Positions 9,409-18,189 are shown, counted from the stretch's first letter. The stretch is DNA of 35,063 bases from Pannonibacter indicus (GCF_001418225.1 NZ_LIPT01000021.1:1-35063); one strand, 5' to 3'. The notes: generated from the letters alone by a model not told the origin. Translations and numbers: made by a program.

Positions 9409-11676
9409 CTAGAGCGCCACGTCCTGCTCTTCGGCAAAGCGCTGCAGGAAGGCACGGATCTCGTGATCCGGGTGCCCATGATCAAGGCGCGGCAGCAGGC
9501 GTGCCGACAGGCGGCCCGCATCCAGGCTGCGCAGCATCGCCTTCACCGGTCCCAGCGAGGCCGGCGACATGGACAGAGACCGGTAACCGATCCCGATCAG
9601 GGCCATGGCTTCCAGTGGCTTGCCGGCGATTTCCCCGCAGAGCGTCACCGGCACATGGTGGCGCCCGGCCACATCCACGATCTGCTTCAGCGCCCGCAGG
9701 AAGCCGGGGCCGAGCGTGTCATAGCGGTCGGCAACGCGCGTGTTCCCCCGGTCGACGGCACAGAAGAACTGGAACAGGTCGTTGGAGCCAATGGAGGCAA
9801 AATCCACCGCCTGGAACAGTTCGTCCAGCTGGAACAGCAGCGAGGGCACCTCGATCATCACGCCGAGGCGGATGGAATCGGGCACGTCATGGCCGTGGCG
9901 GCGGGCGTGTTTCAGCTCGCGCTCCACCAGTTCCTTCGCCCGATGGAATTCGGAGACTTCCGAAACCATCGGGAACATGAGCTTCAGCTCGCGGCCTGCG
10001 GCTGCGCGCAGCAGTGCACGCACCTGCGTGCGCAGCAGGCCTGGCCGGTCAAGGCCGAGGCGCAGGGCGCGCCAGCCCATGGCCGGGTTTTCTTCCTGGA
10101 TCGAGCGCAGATAGGGCAGCACCTTGTCGCCGCCGATATCGAGCGAGCGGAAGGTCACGGGCTTGCCATCCGCCGCATCCAGCACCTGCGCGTACTGGGC
10201 CTGCTGATCGGACAGGCGCGGGAAGGACGAAGCCACCATGAACTGCAGTTCGGTGCGGAACAGGCCAACGCCCACCGCCCCCGATTCGGTCAGATGCGGC
10301 AGATCGACCAGAAGGCCCGCATTCATCTGCAGCGCGATTTCCACCCCGTCCTTGGTGACGGAGGGCTTGTTGCGCAGCCGGCGGAACTGGGCCTGACGGC
10401 GGGCGCGGAAGCGCACCTTTTCCGCATAGGCATCCTGCACGTCCGAAGCGGGGCGCAGATGCACCTCTCCGGTGCCGCCATCGACGATGATGGCATCGCC
10501 CGCATCAGCAAGGCTGACGATATCCTGCACCTGGCCGACAGCTGGAATGCCGAGAGCCCTTGCCACGATGGTGACGTGGCTGGTCGGACCGCCCTCCTCC
10601 AGCACCACGCCGCGAATCCGGTCGCGGTCATAGTCGAGAAGTTCGGCGGCCCCCATGTTGCGGGCAACGATGATGGCATCCTGCGGCAGGCTGCCGGCGC
10701 CGCCGCTGTGCTGGCGGCCCATGAGTTCGCGGATCAGCCGGTGCGCCAGATCGTCGAGATCATGCAGGCGCTCGCGCAGATAAGGGTCCGTCTGGCGCAG
10801 CATGCGCGCGCGCATGTCGCTCTGCACCTTTTCCACGGCGGCTTCTGCCGTCAGGCCGTTGCGGATCGCCTCTTCGATCTTGCGGATCCAGCCCCGGTCA
10901 TAGGCGAACATGCGATAGGCTTCGAGCACATCCCTGTGCTCGCCCGATTGGGCAAAGTCACCAGAGGCCAGCAGGCTGTCGATGGACAGGCGCAACCGGT
11001 CGATCGCCCCCTCGAGGCGGCTCGTCTCGTGATCGGTGTCCTCGGCAATGAGGTTGGTGACGACGACGCGCGGCTCATGCAGAACCACGTGGCCGAGCCC
11101 CACACCCTCGGCCAGCCCGACGGCCGAAAAGCGGAAGGGACGGGAGAGATCCAGCCCCGTGCCGGGCTTGGCGATGGCTTCCAGCTCACCGGCTGCAACC
11201 ATTTCCGCGATGACCATCGCAGTGGTCTGCAGCGCCTCGACCTCATCCTCGTAATAGGTACGGTGCGACTTGTTCTGCACCACCAGAACGCCGAGCGTGC
11301 GCCCGGCGCGCAGGATCGGCACACCCAGGAAGGAGTTATAGGCCTCTTCACCGGTTTCCGGCAGATAGGCGAAGGCGGGATGCGCCCGCGCATTGGGAAG
11401 ATTGAGCGGCCGCGCTTCGGCGGCGATCAGGCCGACGAGCCCCTGCCCGACGCGCAGGGACGCCTGGTGTACGGCTTCGCGGTTGAGGCCTTCGGTGGCA
11501 TAAAGCTCCAGAACGCCATCAGCACGCAGAATATAGACGGAGCAGACCTCGGCGACCACATTCGCCGCGATCAGGACCACGATCTTGTCGAGCCGCTCCT
11601 GCGCGTTGATCGGCTCCGCCATGACTTCGCGAAGCCTGCGGAGCAACAGGCGCGGACCGGCCAGGTTGCTGCGCAT
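9409..11676 (-). CDS. ptsP: Phosphoenolpyruvate-protein phosphotransferase PtsP (EI-Ntr)
   Basis: This 755-residue enzyme I of the nitrogen phosphotransferase system takes phosphate from PEP and passes it to NPr and then EIIA-Ntr, a regulatory rather than sugar-transporting chain. An N-terminal GAF domain (about residues 20-165) is diagnostic of PtsP against sugar EI. The phosphorylated histidine is His367 in GGPTSHVTIVAR, and the PEP-binding barrel has the acid/base cysteine Cys680 in LCGEIAG. GGAG lies 7 nt before the start. It sits between lysC and prfA, the usual alphaproteobacterial position. No other PTS(Ntr) gene is in the window. Confidence 0.96.
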   Translation of the reverse strand: MRSNLAGPRLLLRRLREVMAEPINAQERLDKIVVLIAANVVAEVCSVYILRADGVLELYATEGLNREAVHQASLRVGQGLVGLIAAEARPLNLPNARAHPAFAYLPETGEEAYNSFLGVPILRAGRTLGVLVVQNKSHRTYYEDEVEALQTTAMVIAEMVAAGELEAIAKPGTGLDLSRPFRFSAVGLAEGVGLGHVVLHEPRVVVTNLIAEDTDHETSRLEGAIDRLRLSIDSLLASGDFAQSGEHRDVLEAYRMFAYDRGWIRKIEEAIRNGLTAEAAVEKVQSDMRARMLRQTDPYLRERLHDLDDLAHRLIRELMGRQHSGGAGSLPQDAIIVARNMGAAELLDYDRDRIRGVVLEEGGPTSHVTIVARALGIPAVGQVQDIVSLADAGDAIIVDGGTGEVHLRPASDVQDAYAEKVRFRARRQAQFRRLRNKPSVTKDGVEIALQMNAGLLVDLPHLTESGAVGVGLFRTELQFMVASSFPRLSDQQAQYAQVLDAADGKPVTFRSLDIGGDKVLPYLRSIQEENPAMGWRALRLGLDRPGLLRTQVRALLRAAAGRELKLMFPMVSEVSEFHRAKELVERELKHARRHGHDVPDSIRLGVMIEVPSLLFQLDELFQAVDFASIGSNDLFQFFCAVDRGNTRVADRYDTLGPGFLRALKQIVDVAGRHHVPVTLCGEIAGKPLEAMALIGIGYRSLSMSPASLGPVKAMLRSLDAGRLSARLLPRLDHGHPDHEIRAFLQRFAEEQDVAL

Positions 11677-11748
11677 GGGTCAGCTCCGTTCCTGTCGGCG
11701 CGGGCACGGCAGACACGGTCATCGCATCTGCCCGGCCCAGGCTGGTTA

Positions 11749-12999
11749 TTACCCGTCCAAACCGTATAGCGAATGGAGAGTCCGGACCGCAAGTTCCGTG
11801 TAGGCAGAATCGATCAGTACCGAGATCTTGATCTCGGAAGTGGTGATCGCACGAATGTTGATGCCCTTCTCCGCGAGGCCACGGAAACACTGGGCTGCAA
11901 CGCCTGCGTGCGAGCGCATACCGATGCCGATCACCGACACCTTCACCACATCGCGGGCGCCTTCCAGAGCACCGAAACCGAGATCGGCGCGCTTGGCTTC
12001 CAGCGTCTTCATGGCCCGGTCGTATTCTGATTCGGGCACCGTGAAGGTGATGTCCGTCGTCTTGCCGTCCGGCGAGATATTCTGGACGATCATGTCCACG
12101 TTGATGTTGGCGTCGGCCAGCGGGCCGAACACGGCACCGGCAACACCCGGCTTGTCGGGCACGTTGCGGATGGAGATCTGGGCTTCGTCCTTGGCAAAGG
12201 CGATGCCGGTCACGACTTGCTGTTCCACGAGTTCGTCCTCGTCGCAGATGAGAGTTCCGGGGGGAAGACCGTCCTTGCCCTCCTGCGGGGCATCGGGATC
12301 GTCAAAGCTTGAACGCACGAAGGTGCGCACGCCATGCACCATGGCCATTTCGACCGAGCGCACCTGCAGCACCTTGGCGCCGAGCGAAGCCATTTCGAGC
12401 ATTTCCTCGAAGGCGACGCGGTCAAGGCGCCGGGCTTTCGGCACGATGCGCGGATCGGTGGTGTAGACCCCGTCCACGTCCGTGTAGATGTCGCAGCGGT
12501 CGGCCTGAATGGCGGCGGCAATGGCCACGGCCGAAGTGTCGGAGCCGCCACGGCCGAGCGTAGAGATGCGGTTGTCCGGGGCAATGCCCTGGAAACCGGC
12601 CACCACGGCCACCTGGCCCTGCTTCAGCCGCTCCACCATGAAGGCGCCGTCAATGCCCGTAATGCGGGCCGCGCCATGCGAACCATCGGTCCGGATCGGG
12701 ATCTGCCAGCCCTGCCAGGACCGGGCATTGACGCCCATTTCCTGCAGCACGATGGCCAGAAGCCCCGAAGTGACCTGCTCGCCGGAGGCGACAACGGCAT
12801 CATATTCGCGCGCGTCATGCATGGGAGCGGCTTCACGGCACCAGGCGACCAGCTGATTGGTCTGCCCGGCCATGGCCGATACGACGACGGCAACTTCATG
12901 GCCGGCGTCAACTTCCCGTTTCACATGGCGGGCAACATTGCGAATGCGTTCGATATTCGCGACGGACGTGCCGCCGAACTTCATAACCAGTCGGGCCAT
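11749..12999 (-). CDS. lysC: Aspartate kinase
   Basis: LysC phosphorylates aspartate as the first step toward lysine, threonine, methionine and diaminopimelate. The 416-residue product starts MARLVMKFGGTSVAN, with the kinase motif KFGGTSV at residues 7-13, the GRGGSDTSA motif, and two C-terminal ACT domains that normally bind lysine and threonine for feedback control. The start at 12999 matches the family; an in-frame ATG at 13029 (adding MALDGKTKTT) is possible and cannot be excluded, since a GGGAAG could serve either site poorly. It is the first gene of the lysC-ptsP-prfA-prmC group and diverges from ubiG. Confidence 0.96.
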   Translation of the reverse strand: MARLVMKFGGTSVANIERIRNVARHVKREVDAGHEVAVVVSAMAGQTNQLVAWCREAAPMHDAREYDAVVASGEQVTSGLLAIVLQEMGVNARSWQGWQIPIRTDGSHGAARITGIDGAFMVERLKQGQVAVVAGFQGIAPDNRISTLGRGGSDTSAVAIAAAIQADRCDIYTDVDGVYTTDPRIVPKARRLDRVAFEEMLEMASLGAKVLQVRSVEMAMVHGVRTFVRSSFDDPDAPQEGKDGLPPGTLICDEDELVEQQVVTGIAFAKDEAQISIRNVPDKPGVAGAVFGPLADANINVDMIVQNISPDGKTTDITFTVPESEYDRAMKTLEAKRADLGFGALEGARDVVKVSVIGIGMRSHAGVAAQCFRGLAEKGINIRAITTSEIKISVLIDSAYTELAVRTLHSLYGLDG

Positions 13000-13180
13000 C
13001 GTGGTTTTTGTCTTCCCGTCGAGAGCCATATGGGCGCGAGCGCGCCCGGCGGATCGGCCGCAATCCATACAGCCACAACGCCGCATCTGCAACAGGGAGC
13101 CTTGACAAAGCGGCCCTGACGCGAAAGGTCACACCTCAGAGCGCAAGCCCCGCGCAAGACCTCATCCGGGAAGGACAGTC

Positions 13181-13942
13181 ATGAACACCGAGACCACGAG
13201 GGACCAGGCCGCAACCGGCAGCACCGTCGATGAGCGGGAAGTGGCCCGTTTTTCCGCCATGGCCGCCGAATGGTGGGACCCGGCCGGCAAGTTCAAGCCG
13301 CTGCACAAGTTCAATCCGGTGCGCCTTGCCTATATCAAGGAGCAGGTCTGCGCCCGCTTCGGCCGCGACCCCAAGGCCAGTGACGCCTTCAAGGGCCTGC
13401 GCTTCCTCGACATCGGCTGCGGCGGCGGGCTCTTGAGCGAGCCCATGGCCCGCCTTGGCGCCGAAGTGGTGGGCGCCGACCCCTCGACGGTCAATATCGA
13501 GATTGCGAAGCTCCACGCAGCCCAGTCCGGCCTTGCCATCGATTACCGCGCCTCGACCGCCGAAGAACTGGCGGCAGCGGGCGAGACCTTTGACGTGGTG
13601 CTGAACATGGAAGTGGTGGAACACGTCGCCGATGTGCCGCTGTTCCTCGCCGAAGTGTCACGCATGGTCCGCCCTGGCGGGCTGATGTTCGTGGCCACCA
13701 TCAACCGCACCCTCAAGGCCTATGCGCTGGCCATCGTCGGTGCCGAATATGTGCTGCGCTGGCTGCCGAAAGGCACCCACTCATACGAAAAGCTGGTCCG
13801 CCCTGAGGAAATCGAGCGCCCGGTGACGGCCGCAGGCCTCACGGTGACCGACCGCTGCGGCGTCACCTTCAACCCGCTCACCGACAGCTGGAACCGCTCG
13901 CGCGACATGGACGTAAACTACATGCTGCTCGCCAGCCGCTGA
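13181..13942 (+). CDS. ubiG: Ubiquinone biosynthesis O-methyltransferase UbiG
   Basis: UbiG carries out the two O-methylations in ubiquinone synthesis (the 2-polyprenyl-6-hydroxyphenol and 3-demethylubiquinol steps). The 253-residue protein has the family N-terminal signature around [29 protein letters not shown], the SAM loop [13 protein letters not shown] starting near residue 76, and the post-motif VVEHVADV. Start support is good: GGAAGGAC lies about 4 nt before the ATG. It is transcribed away from lysC; a TTGACA lies at 13102-13107 but no matching -10 box is clear. Confidence 0.96.
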   Translation: MNTETTRDQAATGSTVDEREVARFSAMAAEWWDPAGKFKPLHKFNPVRLAYIKEQVCARFGRDPKASDAFKGLRFLDIGCGGGLLSEPMARLGAEVVGADPSTVNIEIAKLHAAQSGLAIDYRASTAEELAAAGETFDVVLNMEVVEHVADVPLFLAEVSRMVRPGGLMFVATINRTLKAYALAIVGAEYVLRWLPKGTHSYEKLVRPEEIERPVTAAGLTVTDRCGVTFNPLTDSWNRSRDMDVNYMLLASR

Positions 13943-13997
13943 AGCAGCCACCCGGGACAGAGAAACGGCAAGATCAGGAAAACGGAATAGTGTCACA

Positions 13998-14028
13998 TGA
14001 CGCTATTTTGTTTTCACCAAAAGCGTCA
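13998..14028. repeat. Inverted repeat upstream of the LysE-type exporter gene
   Basis: TGACGC-TA-TTTTG (13998-14010) can pair with CAAAA-GCGTCA (14018-14028), giving 11 base pairs around a 7-nt loop and a 2-nt bulge. Further copies of the AGCGTCA/TGACGCT word lie alongside: an imperfect copy at 13989-13995 and a small palindrome at 14022-14034. It overlaps the -35 box of the candidate promoter, so it may be an operator. It could alternatively help terminate ubiG transcripts. Confidence 0.45.
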
Positions 14029-14040
14029 CGCTTCTATTTT
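14011..14040 (+). promoter_or_regulatory. Candidate promoter of the LysE-type exporter gene
   Basis: TTTTCA (14011-14016) and TATTTT (14035-14040) are separated by 18 bp, each four of six to consensus, in an A/T-rich patch unusual for this window. Transcription would begin near 14047, 31 nt before the start codon at 14078. Confidence 0.35.
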
Positions 14041-14077
14041 GCAGGCCATTCAACCACTTGCCCGAGCACAGCCTGTC

Positions 14078-14704
14078 ATGACGCCGGACCTGATCGCCGC
14101 CTTTGTTCTCTACGCCTTCGTCTCCTCCATCACGCCAGGGCCGAACAACACCATGCTGCTGGCCTCGGGTGTGAACTTCGGCCTCAGGGCCTCCCTGCCG
14201 CATATTCTGGGCATCAATATCGGTTTCTCGATTCTGGTGCTGTCCTGCGGGCTGGGCATAGGCGCACTCTTCGAACTGTGGCCGGCTCTCCATGACGTGC
14301 TGAAATATGCCGGTGCGCTTTACATGGCCTGGCTCGCCTGGAAGATCGCCCGCTCCGGCGCGCCGCAAACCGCGGGCGCCAAGCCGAAGCCTTTCACATT
14401 CCTGCAGGCGGCCGCCTTCCAGTGGATCAATCCCAAGGCCTGGATCATGGCCATCGGCGCCATCGCTGCCTACACACCAGCAGACGGTTTCTTCACCAAC
14501 GTGCTGATCATCACCCTGCTCTACAGCCTCACTGGCGGCCCCAGCTCTCTCGCTTGGGCGGCGGCAGGCACGCTGCTGCGCGGTTTCCTGTCGAACCCGA
14601 AGCGGCTGCAGGTCTTCAACATCGCCATGGCGCTGCTGCTTCTCGCATCGCTTTATCCGGTCATGATCGATGCTGCGCAGGGCATTGGCCTGATGCTGCA
14701 CTGA
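14078..14704 (+). CDS. LysE family exporter (amino acid efflux)
   Basis: This 208-residue inner-membrane protein has about six hydrophobic segments and the LysE/RhtB family N-terminus, including SSITPGPNNTMLLASGVNFG and later FQWINPKAWIMAIGA. The family exports amino acids or related small molecules by proton exchange; the substrate here is unknown. The start at 14078 (MTPDLIAAFVLYAF) gives normal family length; a longer in-frame start at 13997 would place the promoter inside the gene. The ribosome-binding site is weak. No regulator gene is adjacent, so control may come from the inverted repeat just upstream. Confidence 0.88.
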   Translation: MTPDLIAAFVLYAFVSSITPGPNNTMLLASGVNFGLRASLPHILGINIGFSILVLSCGLGIGALFELWPALHDVLKYAGALYMAWLAWKIARSGAPQTAGAKPKPFTFLQAAAFQWINPKAWIMAIGAIAAYTPADGFFTNVLIITLLYSLTGGPSSLAWAAAGTLLRGFLSNPKRLQVFNIAMALLLLASLYPVMIDAAQGIGLMLH

Positions 14705-14707
14705 CAC

Positions 14708-14748
14708 CCTGCCTGTCTCCGAAACAGTCTTCCCAAGCAGGATTTTTT
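14708..14748 (+). terminator. Possible terminator after the LysE-type gene
   Basis: CCTGC (14708-14712) can pair with GCAGG (14737-14741), enclosing a nested CTGT/ACAG pair, and is followed by A and six T residues (14743-14748). The outer stem is only 5 bp, so this is a tentative call resting mainly on the T run. Confidence 0.35.
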
Positions 14749-14795
14749 CCGGCACGAGAAAGCCTTACGTTTCAGGAACAAAGGGATACGCACGC

Positions 14796-15488
14796 ATGAC
14801 CGAGGCTGTCGTCTTCATTCCGGGCCTGCTCTGCACCGAGCTGCTGTTTGCCGGACAGATCACCGCCTTCTCGGACCGGCCGATCCTCATCGGCGATCAC
14901 CGGGAAGCGGACAGTGTCAGCGCCATCGCGGAGGGCATTCTGGCAGCAGCACCTGAGCGCTTTGCCCTCGCCGGGCTTTCCATGGGCGGCTACATCGCCA
15001 TGGAGATCATGCGCAAGGCACCGGAAAAGGTGACGCGCCTGGCCCTGCTGGACACCAGCGCCCGGCCCGACATGCCCGAGCAGGGCGAGCGCCGCCGCGT
15101 GCTGATGCAGATGGCCCAGTCCGGCAAATTCGCCAAGGTGCCGCATCTGCTTTATCCGGGGCTGGTGGATGCCTCGCGCGCCGAGGATGAAACGCTGAAG
15201 GCCGTGGTGGTGGAAATGGCGGAAGACACGGGGCCTGAAGCTTTCGTGCGCCAGCAGACCGCCATCATGGCCCGGATAGACTCCCGCCCTTTCCTCGGCC
15301 GGATCACCTGCCCCACGCTGGTGCTGGCAGGGGAAGGCGACACGCTGACGCCGCCCGCGATCGCCCGTGAAATCCACGAGGCCATCCCCGGCAGCCGCCT
15401 CAGCCTGATTGCCGGGGCCGGGCACCTTTCCACGCTCGAGGCCCCCGGCGCCGTCACCGCAGAGCTGCAGGCCTGGATGCGTGCCTGA
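14796..15488 (+). CDS. Alpha/beta fold hydrolase
   Basis: This 230-residue protein has the alpha/beta hydrolase plan: FIPGLLCTE near the N-terminus (oxyanion region, with the usual HG replaced by PG), the nucleophile elbow GLSMGG (Ser near residue 67), an acid in the GEGDTLTP loop, and the catalytic His in GAGHLSTLE. No signal peptide is seen, so it is probably cytoplasmic. The substrate cannot be told from sequence. An AAAGGG about 10 nt before the ATG supports the start. It lies 91 nt after the LysE-type gene, probably as a separate unit. Confidence 0.85.
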   Translation: MTEAVVFIPGLLCTELLFAGQITAFSDRPILIGDHREADSVSAIAEGILAAAPERFALAGLSMGGYIAMEIMRKAPEKVTRLALLDTSARPDMPEQGERRRVLMQMAQSGKFAKVPHLLYPGLVDASRAEDETLKAVVVEMAEDTGPEAFVRQQTAIMARIDSRPFLGRITCPTLVLAGEGDTLTPPAIAREIHEAIPGSRLSLIAGAGHLSTLEAPGAVTAELQAWMRA

Positions 15489-15750
15489 GAGGTCAGGCCG
15501 GCCGCGTCACACTGCCGCAAGATTTGGGGCCCCATGCCGCATTACCGCCGCAGACTGGGTATTTTCTTATGAGGCAGATCAAAACGGCTGTCACATTCCC
15601 TTGCTAACCTAGCGGCACGTGTGCATGCTAAGGCCTCACCCGCGGTAATTGCCAGCAGCATGCAGGCTACGGCCTGACAGACCGCAAGCAGCGGCAAGTC
15701 AGGCGTCTATCCTTCTGAAGACGCGCAATCGACATCTGTGGGAGGTCGAC

Positions 15751-16308
15751 ATGACAAAAAACCGTATTGAACATGACACCGCCGGAAACGGCACCATGGG
15801 GCTCACTGCACCGTGGATGAATGTGGCATCCAGAAATTGGGCCACTAACTGGTCATGGGCCGAACGCTCTGACAAGCTGGGCGAACACGCGCTCAGCGCC
15901 CTGGAGACCGCCAGCCGTCAGATTCTGGAAGGCAGCGAGAAGGCTTTCGCCGGCCACATGGACTTCGTGAATCAGCGGCTCAAGGCAGATCTCGCCTGCT
16001 TCCGCTCGCTCGTGGCCTGCAAGGAACCGGCAGAAACCGCCAAGACTCTGCAGGGCTTTTTCCGTGACATGTGGCACGACTACGAAGCCCAGGCGCAGAA
16101 GACGCTGGAGCTGTTGCAGACCAGCTTCGCCGAGACCTCGAAGGCTGGGGATCTGGTCGTCGATACGGCGGCAGAGGTGGTCGAAGACATGGCCCAGCAG
16201 ACCATGGAAGCGGCCTCCAAGGCCATGGAACCGGCCAACAGCAACGGCAGCGGCGAAACGGCAGCCCGCAAGGCCGCCCCGCGCGCAAAACCGGCTGCCA
16301 GCGCCTGA
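15751..16308 (+). CDS. Phasin family protein
   Basis: This 185-residue protein is helical, with heptad-like stretches in the middle (about residues 45-150) that fit the phasin fold. The C-terminus is a low-complexity Ala/Lys/Pro tail (ETAARKAAPRAKPAASA). Phasins coat polyhydroxyalkanoate granules and keep them dispersed. The start is well supported by GGGAGG 5 nt upstream; the in-frame sequence before it looks non-coding. No PHA synthase, depolymerase or phaR lies in the window, so a role in PHA storage is inferred from the family. A general surface-coating role is also possible for phasin-like proteins. Confidence 0.8.
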   Translation: MTKNRIEHDTAGNGTMGLTAPWMNVASRNWATNWSWAERSDKLGEHALSALETASRQILEGSEKAFAGHMDFVNQRLKADLACFRSLVACKEPAETAKTLQGFFRDMWHDYEAQAQKTLELLQTSFAETSKAGDLVVDTAAEVVEDMAQQTMEAASKAMEPANSNGSGETAARKAAPRAKPAASA

Positions 16309-16326
16309 TCAGGCTCCATCCAACAA

Positions 16327-16359
16327 CAGCCGGGCCAGCCGTTCAAGCTGACCCGGCTG
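16327..16359 (+). terminator. Hairpin between the convergent phasin and DUF1178 genes
   Basis: A 13-bp stem with one C-A mismatch (16327-16339 with 16347-16359) closes a 7-nt loop. It lies 18 nt after the phasin stop and 27 nt before the DUF1178 gene end. There is no T run on either side, so it may be a weak bidirectional terminator or an mRNA 3' stabiliser. Confidence 0.45.
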
Positions 16360-16386
16360 CTGGCATGGACTGAGCGAAGGCAGCAA

Positions 16387-16890
16387 TTAGTTGCGGTCTT
16401 CCGGCAGCACCGGCAGCGGCAGTATGCTGATGCCCTCTTCCAGCAGGGCCTGGGCATCATCCGGGCTGGTCTCGCCGTAAATGCTGCGATGATCCGCCTC
16501 GCCATAGTGCATCTTGCGGGCCTCATCGGCAAATGACTGGCCCACATAATCGGCATTCGAGACGATCTGCTGGCGCAGTTCCCGGAGTTTCTGCAGAAGC
16601 TCGGCATGCCGCGAATCCGAAGCAATCATCGCCGAGGTTGCTCCCGCGCCTGCCGGAGCGGCAGGCGCCTCGACGGGCGCAGCAGCTTCTGCGCCGCTGA
16701 CAGGCGCAAGGCTCTCCCGCCGCTCCGAGGTGCTGACGGCAGGCGCCATCAAAGCCTTGGTGACGTCGTCAGACCCGCAGGCCGGGCAGCTCATCAGTCC
16801 TTGCGCCGTCTGGCGCTCGAAATCTCCGGAATTGCGGAACCAGCCCTCGAACTCATGGGCATTGTCGCAGCGGAGCGTGTAACGGATCAC
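16387..16890 (-). CDS. DUF1178 family protein
   Basis: This 167-residue protein begins MIRYTLRCDNAHEFEGWFRN and has a CPACG motif near residue 35. With Cys8 this could form a zinc-ribbon-like site (C...CPxC). A disordered Ala/Pro/Glu linker (about residues 60-90) follows, then a conserved C-terminal block (GQSFADEARKMHYGE). It matches the DUF1178 family of unknown function, common in Alpha- and Betaproteobacteria. Its start overlaps the nitrilase stop by 4 bp (ATGA), so the two are translationally coupled. Confidence 0.88.
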   Translation of the reverse strand: MIRYTLRCDNAHEFEGWFRNSGDFERQTAQGLMSCPACGSDDVTKALMAPAVSTSERRESLAPVSGAEAAAPVEAPAAPAGAGATSAMIASDSRHAELLQKLRELRQQIVSNADYVGQSFADEARKMHYGEADHRSIYGETSPDDAQALLEEGISILPLPVLPEDRN

Positions 16891-17735
16891 GCTTCAATCT
16901 CCTTGCCGGTCTGCGTCAGGGTGAAATCCCGCTCATTCGCGATGGCGGGAATGCGCTGACGCGCCTTCTGCGTTTCTTCTGTGTCGATACGGGCGGTCAC
17001 AAAGCCCGGTTCATCATGGTCAAGTTCCGCGATCACCGCGCCCCAGGGATTGACGATCAGGCTGTGGCCATAGGTCTCGCGCCCGTCCTCATGCTTGCCG
17101 CCCTGAGCGCTGGAGATGACGAAGGCGCCATTCTCGATCGCCCGCGCCCGCTGCAGCACATGCCAATGCGCTTCGCCGGTCTGGCGGGTGAAGGCGGCCG
17201 GCATGGTCAGCACCTCGGCCCCGGCGCGCGCCTGCGCCCGGAACAGGGCCGGAAAGCGCACGTCATAGCACACAGCCATGCCGAGCCGTGCAAAGGGCAG
17301 ATCCGCCACAAGGCTCTCGCAACCGGGCCGGTAGGTGGCAGACTCCCGCCAGCTTTCGCCGTTGGGCAGATCCACGTCGAACATGTGGATCTTGTCGTAT
17401 CTCGCCTTCAGGCTCCCATCGGGACCAATGAGAAAGCCGCGGTTTGCCGCCTTGCCCGGCTCCAGCAGAATGGCGAGTGAACCAATATGGAGCCAGATGC
17501 CAAGCTCTGCAGCCAGCGCCCGGAATCCGGCAAGCGAAGGATCTTCCCCCTCCACCCGGATCTTGGCCATCAGATCCTCGCGGCTGCGATCCAGCAGATT
17601 GGTCATCTCCGGCGTTTGCACATAGTCCGCCCCCGCTGCTGCCGCCTCGCGGATCAGAGCTTCGGCAGCGGCACTATTGGCAGCAACGTCCCGGCTGGAG
17701 CGAAGCTGCACGCAGGCGGCGGTGAAGATGGCCAT
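16887..17735 (-). CDS. Carbon-nitrogen hydrolase, Nit1-like (probable deaminated glutathione amidase)
   Basis: The 282-residue protein belongs to the nitrilase superfamily with the Glu-Lys-Cys triad: Glu in QTPEMTN (near residue 43), Lys in YDKIHMFDVDL and Cys in MAVCYDVRFPAL. The KIHMFDVD and CYDVRFP signatures are those of the Nit1/Nit2 amidases, which hydrolyse deaminated glutathione as metabolite repair. That substrate is assigned by family similarity only. It lies 17 nt after grxC and overlaps the DUF1178 gene by 4 bp. Co-transcription with a glutaredoxin fits a glutathione-linked role. Confidence 0.9.
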   Translation of the reverse strand: MAIFTAACVQLRSSRDVAANSAAAEALIREAAAAGADYVQTPEMTNLLDRSREDLMAKIRVEGEDPSLAGFRALAAELGIWLHIGSLAILLEPGKAANRGFLIGPDGSLKARYDKIHMFDVDLPNGESWRESATYRPGCESLVADLPFARLGMAVCYDVRFPALFRAQARAGAEVLTMPAAFTRQTGEAHWHVLQRARAIENGAFVISSAQGGKHEDGRETYGHSLIVNPWGAVIAELDHDEPGFVTARIDTEETQKARQRIPAIANERDFTLTQTGKEIEA

Positions 17736-17752
17736 GTGTCACAAGCTCCGGA

Positions 17753-18010
17753 TCAGGCGGCGAGCATGGGATCGAGCTTGCCCGCCCGGTCCAGATCATG
17801 CAGGTCGTCACAGCCGCCCACATGCACCCCGCCGATGAAAATCTGCGGGAAGGTGCTGCGGCCATTGGCCTTGGCAATCATCTCGGCCCTGAGACCCGGA
17901 TCAAAACTGGCGTCATGTTCGGTATAGACAACGCCCTTACTGTCCAGAAGGCGCTTGGCCGCAGAACAGTAGCCGCACATCTGCCGGGTGTAGATGATGA
18001 CTTCAACCAC
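17753..18010 (-). CDS. grxC: Glutaredoxin 3
   Basis: This 85-residue glutaredoxin has the redox motif CGYC at residues 12-15, where enterobacterial Grx3 has CPYC. It also has the cis-proline region TFPQIFIGG and the glutathione-binding GGCDDLHDL. It uses glutathione to reduce disulfides. It is the first gene of the minus-strand set grxC-nitrilase-DUF1178, with AAGGAG 7 nt before the ATG. A possible promoter lies at 18247-18276. Confidence 0.95.
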   Translation of the reverse strand: MVEVIIYTRQMCGYCSAAKRLLDSKGVVYTEHDASFDPGLRAEMIAKANGRSTFPQIFIGGVHVGGCDDLHDLDRAGKLDPMLAA

Positions 18011-18065
18011 GTTTCAACTCCTTATGGACAGGTCACCGCCCCTCAGGCCACTGACAGCCCTCCCA

Positions 18066-18189
18066 ATCGTCATCCGGACGCAGCGAAGCGGAGATCCGGG
18101 GACCGGAGAGCCAAGGCCTTCCGGCTGCAGCTCCCTGAAACAGCATATGCCCCGGCTCACCAGTCCCGGCTCAAGGCAGGGATGACGAT
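18066..18189. repeat. Palindromic intergenic element with 10-bp perfect inverted ends
   Basis: The element begins with ATCGTCATCC (18066-18075) and ends with its exact reverse complement GGATGACGAT (18180-18189). Inside are further pairings: CCGGA/TCCGG near each half, a palindromic AAGGCCTT, and two copies of CCCGGCTCA. The words CGTCATCC, GCAGCGAAGCGGAGATCCGGG and CGGCTCAAGGCAGGGATGACG resemble the dispersed palindromic repeats seen between genes in many Alphaproteobacteria. Copy number elsewhere in this genome cannot be seen from one window. Confidence 0.7.

Noticed and set aside
9463-11769. 768-codon open frame on the plus strand opposite ptsP
   Set aside because: Antisense to a fully convincing ptsP gene; no recognisable domain or ribosome-binding site.
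15588-15606. Possible sigma-54 promoter before the phasin gene (TGTCAC then TTGCT)
   Set aside because: The spacing between the two elements is one base too long and the conserved GG is replaced by GT; sigma-54 spacing is strict.
17753-18010. CGYC in place of CPYC in glutaredoxin as a novel active site
   Set aside because: I recall this variant from other bacterial glutaredoxins, so it does not merit a separate finding.
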